Shown here piece by piece: positions 23,025-34,142 of a stretch of 64,000 nt of DNA. This stretch comes from Macrothele yani (Eukaryota; Arthropoda; Arachnida; Araneae; Macrothelidae): assembly GCA_039090855.1 (NCBI GenBank), contig CM077005.1, positions 20,003,921 to 20,067,920 of the forward strand, given 5' to 3'. Position 1 is the first letter of the stretch. The number at the start of each line of letters is the position of its first letter. A program made the translations under genes and the position numbers. The notes under the pieces are model-generated. The model ran no database searches and had not been told where the DNA came from. It saw only the letters and a list, made by a program, of their open reading frames with translations.

Positions 23025-23242
23025 TTTTTTTTTGGTTGGAGGTTTAACGACCACCGTGAGCAACTCAATGGGCTATAAGCAGTCGCCCGTCCCTAATTTG
23101 GGGTCACTGGTTCCAGGGAAGGGAGAGAGCCAGTGCCGTAAGACAAAGACAACATCCATGCCTGACCGGGATTCGAACCCGGACCCCTTACGGACGAATG
23201 ATCAGAGGCCAGCGCCTTAGACCACTGCACCACCGGGGCGGC
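23025..23242 (-). repeat. tRNA-derived SINE, copy 2, with target duplication
   Basis: A minus-strand member of the tRNA-Leu-like SINE family. The B box region (gattcgaaccc on the plus strand) is near 23169 and the A box (ccactgcaccacc) near 23221-23233. The T-rich tail is at 23025-23033. It is flanked by accttgacctt (23016-23026 and 23244-23254), a perfect 11-bp duplication. It is inserted in the pogo element and is therefore younger than it. Confidence 0.93.
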
Positions 23243-23879
23243 AACCTTGACCTTGCCAAACAACAAAAGGCGAGTCCCTTCCACCTACACCTGAATTGGG
23301 TTTGCATGTGTTTCAATCTGATTACCGTTCCTGAATTAGCCGGTTTTGGGTGCTGGTCCCCGTTTTTGAGGTCTCACCCCATTGGAAAGCACCAGAAGAG
23401 CTAGAAGCCAGTTTCTCCTGGTCAGATGTATGTATGCAAAGAGAGGATCGGACTGTCTGGTTAGCACAAACGCTAATCCTTTTTCCAGCGATTTTGGCCA
23501 CTTACCCAGGGTACAACAGCACAGCACTTCACAATTTACTAGGCTTCGGGAACAAAACTGTTAAGATAGAAAAAGAGGTAGGGTAAAATAACAAAAAGAA
23601 AAAAATTTGCAAGTTTGAGCAAATTCACACCCCTAAGAATTCCTAAAATCAAAAGCAAACTGTCGTTTATATTGTTCTTCAAGTGTGTCCGCGTTCATTA
23701 TTTAGAATGTCCGGTATTAAGAAGTGAATTCCCCATAAGAAGCCATGCATTTCTGCATGAGAATAAAAAATGTGTCTGTTATAGACAGATGTCTGCTATT
23801 AAGAAGTGTCCATTAATGGAAGTTTCACTGTAATTTTCTTTAAGAAAAGCTGTCCCATGAAAAATTTACTTTCTGAAGT

Positions 23880-25145
23880 ACAAAAGTGGATGCTGAAAGG
23901 ATCACCCATGATTACATTCATAAACTTTAGAGATTTGGCATTTCAGAAGAAAAAGTGATCACTTCCTTCTGGTTTTGCTGAGGAATATTACGTTACACTG
24001 AAAACTGAAATCCAGACATATCATTACTGGAAAAACATAACACAGGAGTTAATATTCACATGTGTACCATATTACAAAAGAAATTTTTGTTTCATAGTTC
24101 CTTAAGTTTCCAATGACATGGTACCTAGCTCTACCCACGGTCTGCTTTCCATCAGTAAAACTGAAGAGTATATATTAAATCCAATTATCAGATTTAATTA
24201 ACAGCTCATATTTCTGCTGGAGCTGCTACGCATATAAAAACATGGTTCATACGCCTTTTCAATCACAAAATTCCAGGACTTTGGGAGGGATTTTTTTCCC
24301 AGGACATACGATCCAAACACTTTTACTTAAAATATAATGAAACCATAGGTCTGTTTAACCTGTAACCAACAACAAACAACTTCTTACATGCTTGGGCAAA
24401 CTTAATGCAGAATGTTAAAAATGTTGTCCGCTGCAGCTAATCAGAAACTTAGAATCATGGATAATACTTAAATACCAAAACTGTCACTGATTTTGAGAAA
24501 CTTTAATTTTTCTACTTTGGCTTTAGTTCAATTATTGAAGCAAATTACAGAATAAAAAACAACAACATAAAACTCAAAAATACATAGGTATGTGGCATTA
24601 CTCTGAAAATGCTTTCATATACCACACAATCAATACATAAAATACTATTTATATTTAATTATTTTGAAATAATGCTTACACTGGAAATTTAAGGGTCAGG
24701 AAAGATGAAATATTTGGAACTTTTTCAAAGGACCAAAGAGATTGTTATTTCTTAAACACATAATCATGAGAGCAAGTAATTGTGTTACATTTTATTTAGG
24801 GAAGGAAATTTCAACATAATATTGATGCTGTAGCTAAGTTTTAAATTTTTACTTGCCAGCAAACAAAGTATGCGCAAACATTTTCAACATGAAATGAAAA
24901 AGAATATCGGGAAAACCTTAAATTCAAGGGCTGTGTACAACTGCATTCATAAGTGGTCAAGGCAATTTAGCTGGGCATGATTAGAAAACTAATTATGGAA
25001 GATGAAAAGTGATTAGTTTGCTCAGAAAATACTAAGAAACAACTAGATTTAAGTTTCTGATATTAGAAAGTAATCTAATTTTATGGCAATTTTTTATGTA
25101 AAGCATTCATTAGCAAATTTCAGTAAAGGTCCAAAAAAAAAAATA
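23880..25145. other. No recognisable gene or repeat
   Basis: About 1.3 kb of AT-rich sequence between the pogo element and the second array block. I see no long open frame, terminal repeats, tandem structure or conserved protein motif. Confidence 0.5.
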
Positions 25146-25149
25146 AAAA

Positions 25150-27180
25150 AATAAGCTGCTTCCACCAGTGGCTAAAGAAGTATGTTACGAAAATTAACAA
25201 ATGACACAAAAAACGTTTCACATAGCAGAAGGAAGGTATTAGAGACAAAAAGATTTTCAAATTAAACAGTTAAAAGAAGAGATAGAGAAGGAAACATGAT
25301 ATAACTGTATGCCTTTTAGTGGAAGAATTTTGCACAATGGAAAAGTTGAAACAGGCTAAAAGTATTCCTCATAGCAAAAGCTATGCTAAGGGAAAAAAAA
25401 CTTTTCAAATACATCTCCCAAAAGCAGAGATAGCAAGAAAAATGTTTTGACCTTTACAACCCCTAGGGGAAAAGTACACATTATTTGAAGAGGATCTTCT
25501 TATTGTAGCAAAAATCTTATTCACTCTCCATCTTCATTATAGCGAATGGCATACAGTAAAAAAAGAAATTTCTCATTAGAGTTTCTAGAGGCAGAGGTAG
25601 GCTGCAAATGGAAGTACATAAACACCACCTGGCAGCAGAATCGTGAACAAGAAACCTCCTCAAATACAAACTTAGTGTTCCATAAGGTAAACGTATCTGT
25701 TGTTAAAAGATTTTTTTAAATCCGACATTTAGAAGTACAGATATTGAGAAAAATTTATTGAATATTTGCGCCCCTAGTGGCAAAATTGTGCATTATTTTG
25801 GGAAGAAAATACACGCAAGGAGTTTTCATACTTAGTAATATCTGGTCGAAAGAGTATATTTGTCAATCGGGTTATTAGCCCCGTAGATATTACTGTAAAT
25901 GGAAACTTGAATTTGCACCCTCTAGTGGTGTACTTCTGAATTAAGAAATATTTGAAATTATATGAGAAACATTTTGCACCAAAAATATTCTCCAACAAAG
26001 AAAGAATTTTTCAAATCGTACTCCTAGAAACAAAGATATGGGCAAAAATAAGACATACGTATACGCCCCTGGTGGGAAAATTATGCACCATTTAAGCAGG
26101 AGGTATTCTCAAATTTTTTTTGGAGGTGAGCGGTATCGGTCCACGTAGGAATTTTTTCAATCGATTTTTGAGCTCAAATTTTATTGCAGATACATCAGAA
26201 GCAAAAACAAACCCTTACGCCCCTAGCGGCCAATACATTCTTTACCAAAAAATGAGGAATTATAAGCAAAACATTTCCCCTGAAGAGTTGTATCCAACGC
26301 AGAAAGAATTTTTCAAATCGGACTTTTAGAAGCGGAGATATTGTGAAAATTGCGATTCACCACTAAGCCCCTTAACGGAAAATTATTAGTCCCGTACATA
26401 TTGCTGTAAACGGAAACGTGAACTTACGCCCTCTAGTTGCTCACTTGTGCATTAAGAAATATTTGAAATTATATGAGAAACATTTCGCACCAAAAATGTT
26501 CTCCAACAAAGAAAGAATTTTTCAAATCGTAATCCTAGAAACAGAGATACGGACAAAAATAAGTTATACGTGTACGTCCCCTGGTGGAAAAATTATGCAC
26601 TATTTAAGCAGGAGGTATTCTCAAAAAGGTTTTGGAGGTGAGTGGTATCGTTCCACGGAGGAATTTTTCAATAGAGTTTCGAGCTCAGATTTTATTGCAA
26701 ATACATCAGAAGCAAAAATAAACACTTACGCCCCTTGGCAGCCAAACCATCTTTTACCACAAATGGGAAATTATATGCAAAATATTTCCTCTCAAGAGCT
26801 GTATCGAACGCAGGAAGAATTTTTCAAATCGGACTGTTAGAAGCGGAGATATTGGGAAAATCGTGATTTACTGTTACACCCCCTAGCGGAAAATGTATGC
26901 ATTATTTGAAAAAGGGACTGTAAGTAAAATAGTCTTCGATATAAATGCCATCGAAAGGAAAAATATTTTTTCAATTGGATGTTTAGAAGCAAATGTATGA
27001 AACAAAATGCATTTTAAATTCGATACATTTATATGTATCTGAACAAATAGATCACCATTCTCACATTTTAAGCTACCCAATACAAAAAGAATTTTACAAA
27101 TCGAACTAATAATTGCAGAGATATGGTCTTCCCGGTCAGACAGACAAAGTGATAACAAGCATGGCGCCAAAAGATGATAA
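25150..27180. repeat. Higher-order array, block 2, with an internal four-monomer duplication
   Basis: About thirteen monomers of ~148 bp in the same order as block 1. Anchor phrases lie near 25254, 25402, 25569, 25713, 25857, 26006, 26152, 26309, 26517, 26664, 26819, 26966 and 27091. Monomers five to eight (about 25857-26385) are present again at about 26386-26900, joined inside a monomer near 26385. Most carry the recurring motif: gcgcccctagtgg at 25768, gcaccctctagtgg at 25915, cgcccctggtgg at 26064, cgcccctagcgg at 26218, cgccctctagttg near 26425, cccctggtgg near 26577, acaccccctagcgg near 26876. The first four strong motifs are 147, 149 and 154 bp apart. Open frames at 26120-26329 and 26418-26840 cover several monomers but resemble no protein. 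Confidence 0.8.
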
Positions 27181-27239
27181 CATAACGCAGCTTCAGTCCC
27201 CCCTTAAAAAAATTTTCCGCTCCTTCTTTCTACAATTCT

Positions 27240-28760
27240 CCTAGATTATTTGCCCAAATTAAATTACACAAAGCTAATGCTCCAATTAGACCTCTTGTGG
27301 AAAATACTCACTCTCCTGCTTCTAACCTGGAAAAATGTCTTGCCAAAAAATTCAAGGTTATCACTAATAACCACCCCTTCAATATCTCATCCACTGCTGA
27401 ATTCATCTCTAAACTTCCAAACTCCATTGATGGTCATGCAAGCATGTTTACGCTGGACGTTGAATAACTTTTTCCTTCTGTGCCTCAATTTGAAGCACAC
27501 ATGCTACTCATTCATAAATTCAAAGAACAATTCCCCATGGACGGCACTTTAACCAAGGATTTGTATGATTGCCTGTATTCTCTTTGTCAACACAGTTTTT
27601 TCGTTTATAATAATCAATACTATCAACAAAACCAAGGTGTACCGATGGGGTCACCTCTTTCCCCACTTTTGGCTGAAGTATACCTACAAAATATTGAGCA
27701 ATCAATAGTGATGCAACATGTCCAACAACTTACCTTATGGCTCTGTTATGTCGACGATATTTTTGTCATCTGGCCTCATCCTAAAAAAGATCTTTTGCAA
27801 CTCACAAATTTAATCACTGAAAAATTCCCGCCCATTAGATTCACTATTAATGAAGAAATTGATGGCAAGATAAATTTCTTGGATGTCAGCATCTTAAAAT
27901 GTAATAATCTTCTTTCCACTTCTGTCTACCGAAAATCAGTTTCTACCAACAGCATTAAATTCCTTTCAATTCTCATACCTTCCACCAATATAAACTGTCA
28001 GCCTTCAAGTCTCTCATTCATTGAGCTCATTTGGTTTGTAACATGGAAGTTAATCTAAAAAATGAATTAGCAAACATCCGCTTGATCGCAACTCAACATG
28101 GCTTTCCCCCTCTCCTGGTTTCTAAATTACTTCATAATGCTAAGAAAAAAACCAGTTGTTGCTCTTCAACCTGCCTCACCAAAAAAGGAACTAACGTTTG
28201 CTGGCTCAATCCAATACCACGAACCTTCTGCCTACAAACTCATCAGTATCTTCAAAAGAGAAGGATATAGACTTGCCATTCGTTCTTCCCCGTCAATTTC
28301 TGTTATCCTACGTAATGACAGACCCAAGACCTCCGCTTTCTTCGCCTGGAGTGTATAAAATTCTGATCAAGACTAACATTGGATTAACCGTGTACATAGG
28401 AAGTTCCTTCCGAAATATTATCTCAAGACTTCAGGAACACAAATCTGATGTGAAATTTGGAAAACCTTCCTCTTCCTTGTCTCTTCTTACCATGGCCGAC
28501 ACTTCTGCTATTCCACTTTGGTCCGATACTAAAAAGTTGGCTCCCTTCCAAAATTGGTATGCTCTGAGGTTTAGAGAAAGTTTGAAAATTTTATTTTCCA
28601 AAAATTGCAACTCTGAGCTCCCTATTTTTATTCCTTACATCTGGAAATCCCTTATTGCATCACGTCACCCGGAGTTACATTACAAAACTTACCTTTCCAA
28701 TCTGGCAATGAAAATCAATCGTAGTCGCACTGATGAAGGCCATAGTAATGGCTGAAATAT
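27240..28760 (+). pseudogene. Penelope-like element: RT plus GIY-YIG endonuclease
   Basis: Plus-strand readings give a Penelope-type reverse transcriptase: FAQIKLHKANAPIRPLVE near 27250, MFTLDVE-LFPSVP (motif A, with an in-frame stop) near 27450-27480, QGVPMGSPLSPLLAEVYL (motif B) near 27630-27690, and LCYVDDIFVIWPHP (catalytic YVDD) near 27740-27780. KINFLDVSI follows. After frameshifts near 28030-28200, a GIY-YIG nuclease appears near 28350-28440 (GVYKI, TVYIGSSFRNII, RLQEH). This RT plus GIY-YIG order is the mark of endonuclease-bearing Penelope-like elements. At least one stop and two frameshifts disable this copy. It abuts the right end of the monomer array. Confidence 0.92.
28730..28757 (+). 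ncRNA. Hammerhead-ribozyme-like core at the Penelope 3' end
   Basis: CTGATGA (28730-28736) is followed by A, then a stem of GGCCAT and ATGGCT with loop AGTA, then GAAA (28754-28757). This reproduces the conserved CUGANGA / stem II / GAAA core of hammerhead ribozymes. Penelope-like elements are known to carry such ribozymes in their terminal repeats. I did not establish stems I and III or a cleavage site, and the extra A before stem II weakens the fit. Confidence 0.5.
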
Positions 28761-29476
28761 ATTTGCCTTAAACTTTTTATACATAACTTAGCGTGTTCTA
28801 CGCTACCTTCTTAATTTGTTTGTTAGTTACATGCATTGCCTACCACTCATTTATGGTGAGTAACCTCAAAATGTAGAGTAGAAAGTACTAATATGCTTTT
28901 CTATGTTGTACAGAAAACTGGGAAACTATAAACTTTCGGTTCTGGTTTGAACGGCTTCCATTTGTAGCTAATTTGCTGTGTCACGGTACTTTTGGTTCTC
29001 CTGTAAATAGCTTCTTCGCAGGTCAGTTTTTATCTTACTCATGCATATCTTTTGCAAATCAAAAAGGTTTTATCCAGTTTTTCCTGCCAACAGCATACAG
29101 GATACAACAAAATAAAGGGTGGATGATGTGGATCTATTTTCCGTAGCGCATCACTACAACATTTATTGCCAACAACGTAACCTCTTTCTCTTGTACTTTC
29201 CACCCATCATTTCGGCACAGCACTGAACCTTCCTTTTAATGGACCAAAGCTTCACATCATCGCCAGAGCGATGCGTTAGGTCTACCGCAGCTTCTCTTTA
29301 CAGAGTCGGACTCACAGGTAAATATTACGATTAAAATCTTTAAAACACATTTAAAATATGAAATTTTTGCATCATTTGCCATTAATTTCTATACTCTAAA
29401 ATCTGTGTGTCACACTTTTTCCAGGTACAAACATTTTTCGGATGAAATAATTTAGGACGCTAATCTACACATTTAC

Positions 29477-29508
<32 letters not shown>

Positions 29509-29512
<4 letters not shown>

Positions 29513-30391
29513 ATGTAAACATTTGATACAGAAAACAAATTAGATGGCAAAATTAGTAGTGAATGAACTTATATTTGAAAGTCACAACTGCTTTAGGAGG
29601 ATTTTACAAGAATAGTGGGTTCTCAAAAATTTCTGAATGGATGTGCATGAAATCATAATCGTTCTTATTCTGAAGTGTTGCAGTGAAACCAGACAGTGAT
29701 GGGCAGAACACATAACAAGAAATAATTTCTTTGTAAAAGTTCTAATCGCTTAACCTAACTAGCATGATTTACTTACCTTTATTTGAAACCAGGATACTGC
29801 AGATGAGACATAGGAGTAGTTTGTAAGAAATAACTTTCTTTGTAAAAGTTCTAATCTCTTAACCTAACTAGCATGATTTACTTACCTTTATTTGAAACCA
29901 GGATACTGCAGATGAGACATAGGAGTAGTTTGTAAGAAATAACTTTCTTTGTAAAAGTTCTAATCTCTTAACCTAACTAGCATGATTTACTTACCTTTAT
30001 TTAAAACCAGGATACTGCAGATGAGACATAGTAGTTTGTAAGAAATAACTTTCTTTGTAAAAGTTCTAATCTCTTAACCTAACTAGCATGATCTACTTAC
30101 CTTTATTTGAAACCAGGGTACTGCAGATGAGAGAGATATGATACTTATACGAGATGAGAGATATGTTACTTATATGTACTGCAGGTGAGAGAGATTTGTT
30201 ACTTATACGTACTGCAGATGAGAGAGATATGTTACTTATACGATGCTGGAGAGATATGTTACTTATACGAGGGTTTGTGGCAAGACACGTGATGTGAAGC
30301 AAAATGTTATTTGTAAGTTGGAGACATACATTCTGAGGTGGTTTTTTGCCATATTGAAAGAATGAATGGTAAGATGCTTAGTAAGTAAATA
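29509..30391 (+). pseudogene. LINE-A copy 5 (5' part), expanded by a minisatellite
   Basis: Decayed LINE-A sequence (catgtaaacatttgatacag, then acaaattagatggcaaaatt) runs to about 29695. It continues after repeats at 30275-30390 (ggcaagacacgtgatgtgaa, atattgaaagaatgaatgg). In between, about four copies of a ~108-bp unit (29715-30110, each with accaggatactgcagatgag) and about four copies of a ~42-bp unit (30115-30270, each with gttacttatacg) have grown from LINE sequence. The copy ends where the Tc1 element begins. Its continuation is at 34518 and it is duplicated at 32091-32973. Confidence 0.8.
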
Positions 30392-31558
30392 CACTGCCGG
30401 ACAATTGCTAAGGACGGATGACAATAGCAACGATAGCAACCATAAAATGGAAGGCAGGAAAATGTGGAAATTAGCATAAGTGCGGGATACAGTAAGACGT
30501 GTTGTGCGTATGCAAATTTTGGATTGCCGAACTTGTTCGTGACGTCATAGCGCCGATAAGAGATATAAAGGATTTGACGCGTATTGACCGTTGCTGTTCA
30601 AACGCAAAGTTGAAAGGGAAAGAATCAATTGACGAACTTGCAATTTTCAGTATGTATTCCCGACATCACCTAGATGATTTTAGGCGTAGCTGTATTATTG
30701 GCAAGATTGAAGAAGGGCGAAAAATAACAGATGTTGCCAGGGAGTTCGACGTCAGCCACAGTGTTGTTTCAAGACTTTGGAAATCATTTCAAACAAATGG
30801 AGAGTGTAGCAAACGTCACGGGGAGGTCGTGTTCGCAGTACGACACCTGCAGAAGATCGGTACATAGCGCTATCAACAAAAAGACACCGGCGCAGCACAG
30901 CTAGTGAGGTAGCAAATCAGTTTATGACTGCTACTGGCAAGCGAATCTCCCGAAAAACTGTCGCCAGACGTTTGCATGAAGGAGGACTATACGCCGACTG
31001 TCCTGTTGAGTGCATCCCATTGTCCAGACATCACTGTACCGCCCGTTTGCAATGGTACCATCAACATCGCAATTGGACTGATAACGACCGGTCTGCTGTC
31101 CTATTCTCAGATGAGAGTAGATACAGTCTATCGTCTGATTGTCGACGACAACTGATCTGGCGTGATAGTGGTACTGCATATTGTTCAGCAAACATACAGG
31201 AAAGGGACCGATATCCGACATGTAGTGTCATGGTATGGGCTGGCATCATGATCAATGGCCGTACGTCCCTCTATGTGCTTCCAACTGGGACTATGACTGG
31301 CCAACGATACATTAATGATGTTCTGCTACCTCATGTTCGCATGTTCCGTGGTGCTGTCGGTGATAGATTCATTTTCATGGACAACAACGCAACATGTCAT
31401 CGAACAGTCGCTGTCCAGGAGTGTCTTGAGAGCGAGGATATTCAACGCCTCGTATGGCCAGCACGTTCTCCAGATCTGAATCCCATTGAAAATGTGTGGG
31501 ATACTTTGGGGAGGAGTCTTGCTGGTCGCCAATGCCCTCCAATAAACAAGGACACCCT
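30392..31558 (+). pseudogene. Tc1-family transposon, truncated duplicate
   Basis: Begins with the left terminal repeat (cactgccggacaattgct) after TA at 30390-30391. It ends at 31558, where the duplication junction cuts the transposase shortly after the DLNPIENVWD motif, so the right terminal repeat is missing. The transposase starts at 30652 (MYSRHHLDDFRRSCIIGKIE). One base is missing near 30822 relative to the other copy and shifts the frame. The frame is then open from 30924 through the catalytic region (FSDES, FMDNNATCH, SPDLNPIE). The other copy has its own frameshift at a different place. Confidence 0.92.
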
Positions 31559-34142
31559 AATTTGCTGTGTCACGGTACTTTTGGTTCTCCTGTAAATAGC
31601 TTCTTCGCAGGTCAGTTTTTATCTTACTCATGCATATCTTTTGCAAATCAAAAAGGTTTTATCCAGTTTTTCCTGCCAACAGCATACAGGATACAACAAA
31701 ATAAAGGGTGGATGATGTGGATCTATTTTCCGTAGCGCATCACTACAACATTTATTGCCAACAACGTAACCTCTTTCTCTTGTACTTTCCACCCATCATT
31801 TCGGCACAGCACTGAACCTTCCTTTTAATGGACCAAAGCTTCACATCATCGCCAGAGCGATGCGTTAGGTCTACCGCAGCTTCTCTTTACAGAGTCGGAC
31901 TCACAGGTAAATATTACGATTAAAATCTTTAAAACACATTTAAAATATGAAATTTTTGCATCATTTGCCATTAATTTCTATACTCTAAAATCTGTGTGTC
32001 ACACTTTTTCCAGGTACAAACATTTTTCGGATGAAATAATTTAGGACGCTAATCTACACATTTACCAAAAAAAAAAAAAAAAAAAAAAAATCCATGTAAA
32101 CATTTGATACAGAAAACAAATTAGATGGCAAAATTAGTAGTGAATGAACTTATATTTGAAAGTCACAACTGCTTTAGGAGGATTTTACAAGAATAGTGGG
32201 TTCTCAAAAAATTTCTGAATGGATGTGCATGAAATCATAATCGTTCTTATTCTGAAGTGTTGCAGTGAAACCAGACAGTGATGGGCAGAACACATAACAA
32301 GAAATAATTTCTTTGTAAAAGTTCTAATCGCTTAACCTAACTAGCATGATTTACTTACCTTTATTTGAAACCAGGATACTGCAGATGAGACATAGGAGTA
32401 GTTTGTAAGAAATAACTTTCTTTGTAAAAGTTCTAATCTCTTAACCTAACTAGCATGATTTACTTACCTTTATTTGAAACCAGGATACTGCAGATGAGAC
32501 ATAGGAGTAGTTTGTAAGAAATAACTTTCTTTGTAAAAGTTCTAATCTCTTAACCTAACTAGCATGATTTACTTACCTTTATTTAAAACCAGGATACTGC
32601 AGATGAGACATAGTAGTTTGTAAGAAATAACTTTCTTTGTAAAAGTTCTAATCTCTTAACCTAACTAGCATGATCTACTTACCTTTATTTGAAACCAGGG
32701 TACTGCAGATGAGAGAGATATGATACTTATACGAGATGAGAGATATGTTACTTATATGTACTGCAGGTGAGAGAGATTTGTTACTTATACGTACTGCAGA
32801 TGAGAGAGATATGTTACTTATACGATGCTGGAGAGATATGTTACTTATACGAGGGTTTGTGGCAAGACACGTGATGTGAAGCAAAATGTTATTTGTAAGT
32901 TGGAGACATACATTCTGAGGTGGTTTTTTGCCATATTGAAAGAATGAATGGTAAGATGCTTAGTAAGTAAATACACTGCCGGACAATTGCTAAGGACGGA
33001 TGACAATAGCAACGATAGCAACCATAAAATGGAAGGCAGGAAAATGTGGAAATTAGCATAAGTGCGGGATACAGTAAGACGTGTTGTGCGTATGCAAATT
33101 TTGGATTGCCGAACTTGTTCGTGACGTCATAGCGCCGATAAGAGATATAAAGGATTTGACGCGTATTGACCGTTGCTGTTCAAACGCAAAGTTGAAAGGG
33201 AAAGAATCAATTGACGAACTTGCAATTTTCAGTATGTATTCCCGACATCACCTAGATGATTTTAGGCGTAGCTGTATTATTGGCAAGATTGAAGAAGGGC
33301 GAAAAATAACAGATGTTGCCAGGGAGTTCGACGTCAGCCACAGTGTTGTTTCAAGACTTTGGAAATCATTTCAAACAAATGGAGAGTGTAGCAAACGTCA
33401 CGGGGGAGGTCGTGTTCGCAGTACGACACCTGCAGAAGATCGGTACATAGCGCTATCAACAAAAAGACACCGGCGCAGCACAGCTAGTGAGGTAGCAAAT
33501 CAGTTTATGACTGCTACTGGCAAGCGAATCTCTCCGAAAAACTGTCGCCAGACGTTTGCATGAAGGAGGACTATACGCCGACTGTCCTGTTGAGTGCATC
33601 CCATTGTCCAGACAACACTGTACCGCCCGTTTGCAATGGTACCATCAACATCGCAATTGGACTGATAACGACCGGTCTGCTGTCCTATTCTCAGATGAGA
33701 GTAGATACAGTCTATCGTCTGATTGTCGACGACAACTGATCTGGCGTGATAGTGGTACTGCATATTGTTCAGCAAACATACAGGAAAGGGACCGATATCC
33801 GACATGTAGTGTCATGGTATGGGCTGGCATCATGATCAATGGCCGTACGTCCCTCTATGTGCTTCCAACTGGGACTATGACTGGCCAACGATACATTAAT
33901 GATGTTCTGCTACCTCATGTTCGCATGTTCCGTGGTGCTGTCGGTGATAGATTCATTTTCATGGACAACAACGCAACATGTCATCGAACAGTCGCTGTCC
34001 AGGAGTGTCTTGAGAGCGAGGATATTCAACGCCTCGTATGGCCAGCACGTTCTCCAGATCTGAATCCCATTGAAAATGTGTGGGATACTTTGGGGAGGAG
34101 TCTTGCTGGTCGCCAATGCCCTCCAATAAACAAGGACACCCT
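31559..34142. repeat. Tandem duplication, unit 2
   Basis: The second unit of the duplication begun at 28970. Differences seen are a shorter poly-A run (from 32067), a one-base change in an A run near 32210, one extra G near 33404, one extra T near 33531, and a substitution near 33615 (aacact for atcact). The very low divergence means the duplication is young. It includes LINE-A and minisatellite copies at 32091-32973. Confidence 0.95.

Larger units (their letters stand above)
22262..23830. mobile_element. pogo/Tigger-type DNA transposon, deleted
   Basis: The left terminus (caataaaactttcgaatagt, from 22262) and right terminus (ending aatggaagtttcactg at 23830) are inverted repeats. Both are flanked by TA (22260-22261 and 23831-23832), the target duplication of this superfamily. 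Subterminal repeats of the form gtccgYtatt and aagtgtcc appear on both sides. Only the N-terminal part of the transposase remains (22513-22893). A SINE is inserted at 23025-23242. The region right of the SINE, to about 23690, has no recognisable coding sequence. Confidence 0.88.
28970..31558. repeat. Tandem duplication, unit 1
   Basis: A segment starting atttgctgtgtcacgg recurs from 31559 with almost no change over about 2.6 kb. The junction at 31557-31558 joins transposase codons (gacaccct) directly to the sequence that follows gtagct at 28969, sharing only ct. This implies an end-joining type duplication. The unit holds Penelope-flanking sequence, a poly-A run (29479-29508), a LINE-A fragment, a minisatellite and the first two thirds of a Tc1-family element. 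Confidence 0.95.

Noticed and set aside
26120..26840. Open frames of 69 and 140 codons in the monomer array
   Set aside because: They follow the repeat period, break in other monomers and resemble no protein.
30093..30302. Minus-strand frame with repeated ISNISL motifs (also at 32675-32884)
   Set aside because: It is the translation of the 42-bp tandem repeat, whose period is a multiple of three.
31061..31255. Antisense frames across the Tc1 transposase
   Set aside because: They are shadows of the transposase reading, with no independent motif.
28970..34142. CRISPR-like repeat structure from the repeated blocks
   Set aside because: The units are long LINE-derived minisatellites and a segmental duplication in animal DNA, without spacers of uniform size.
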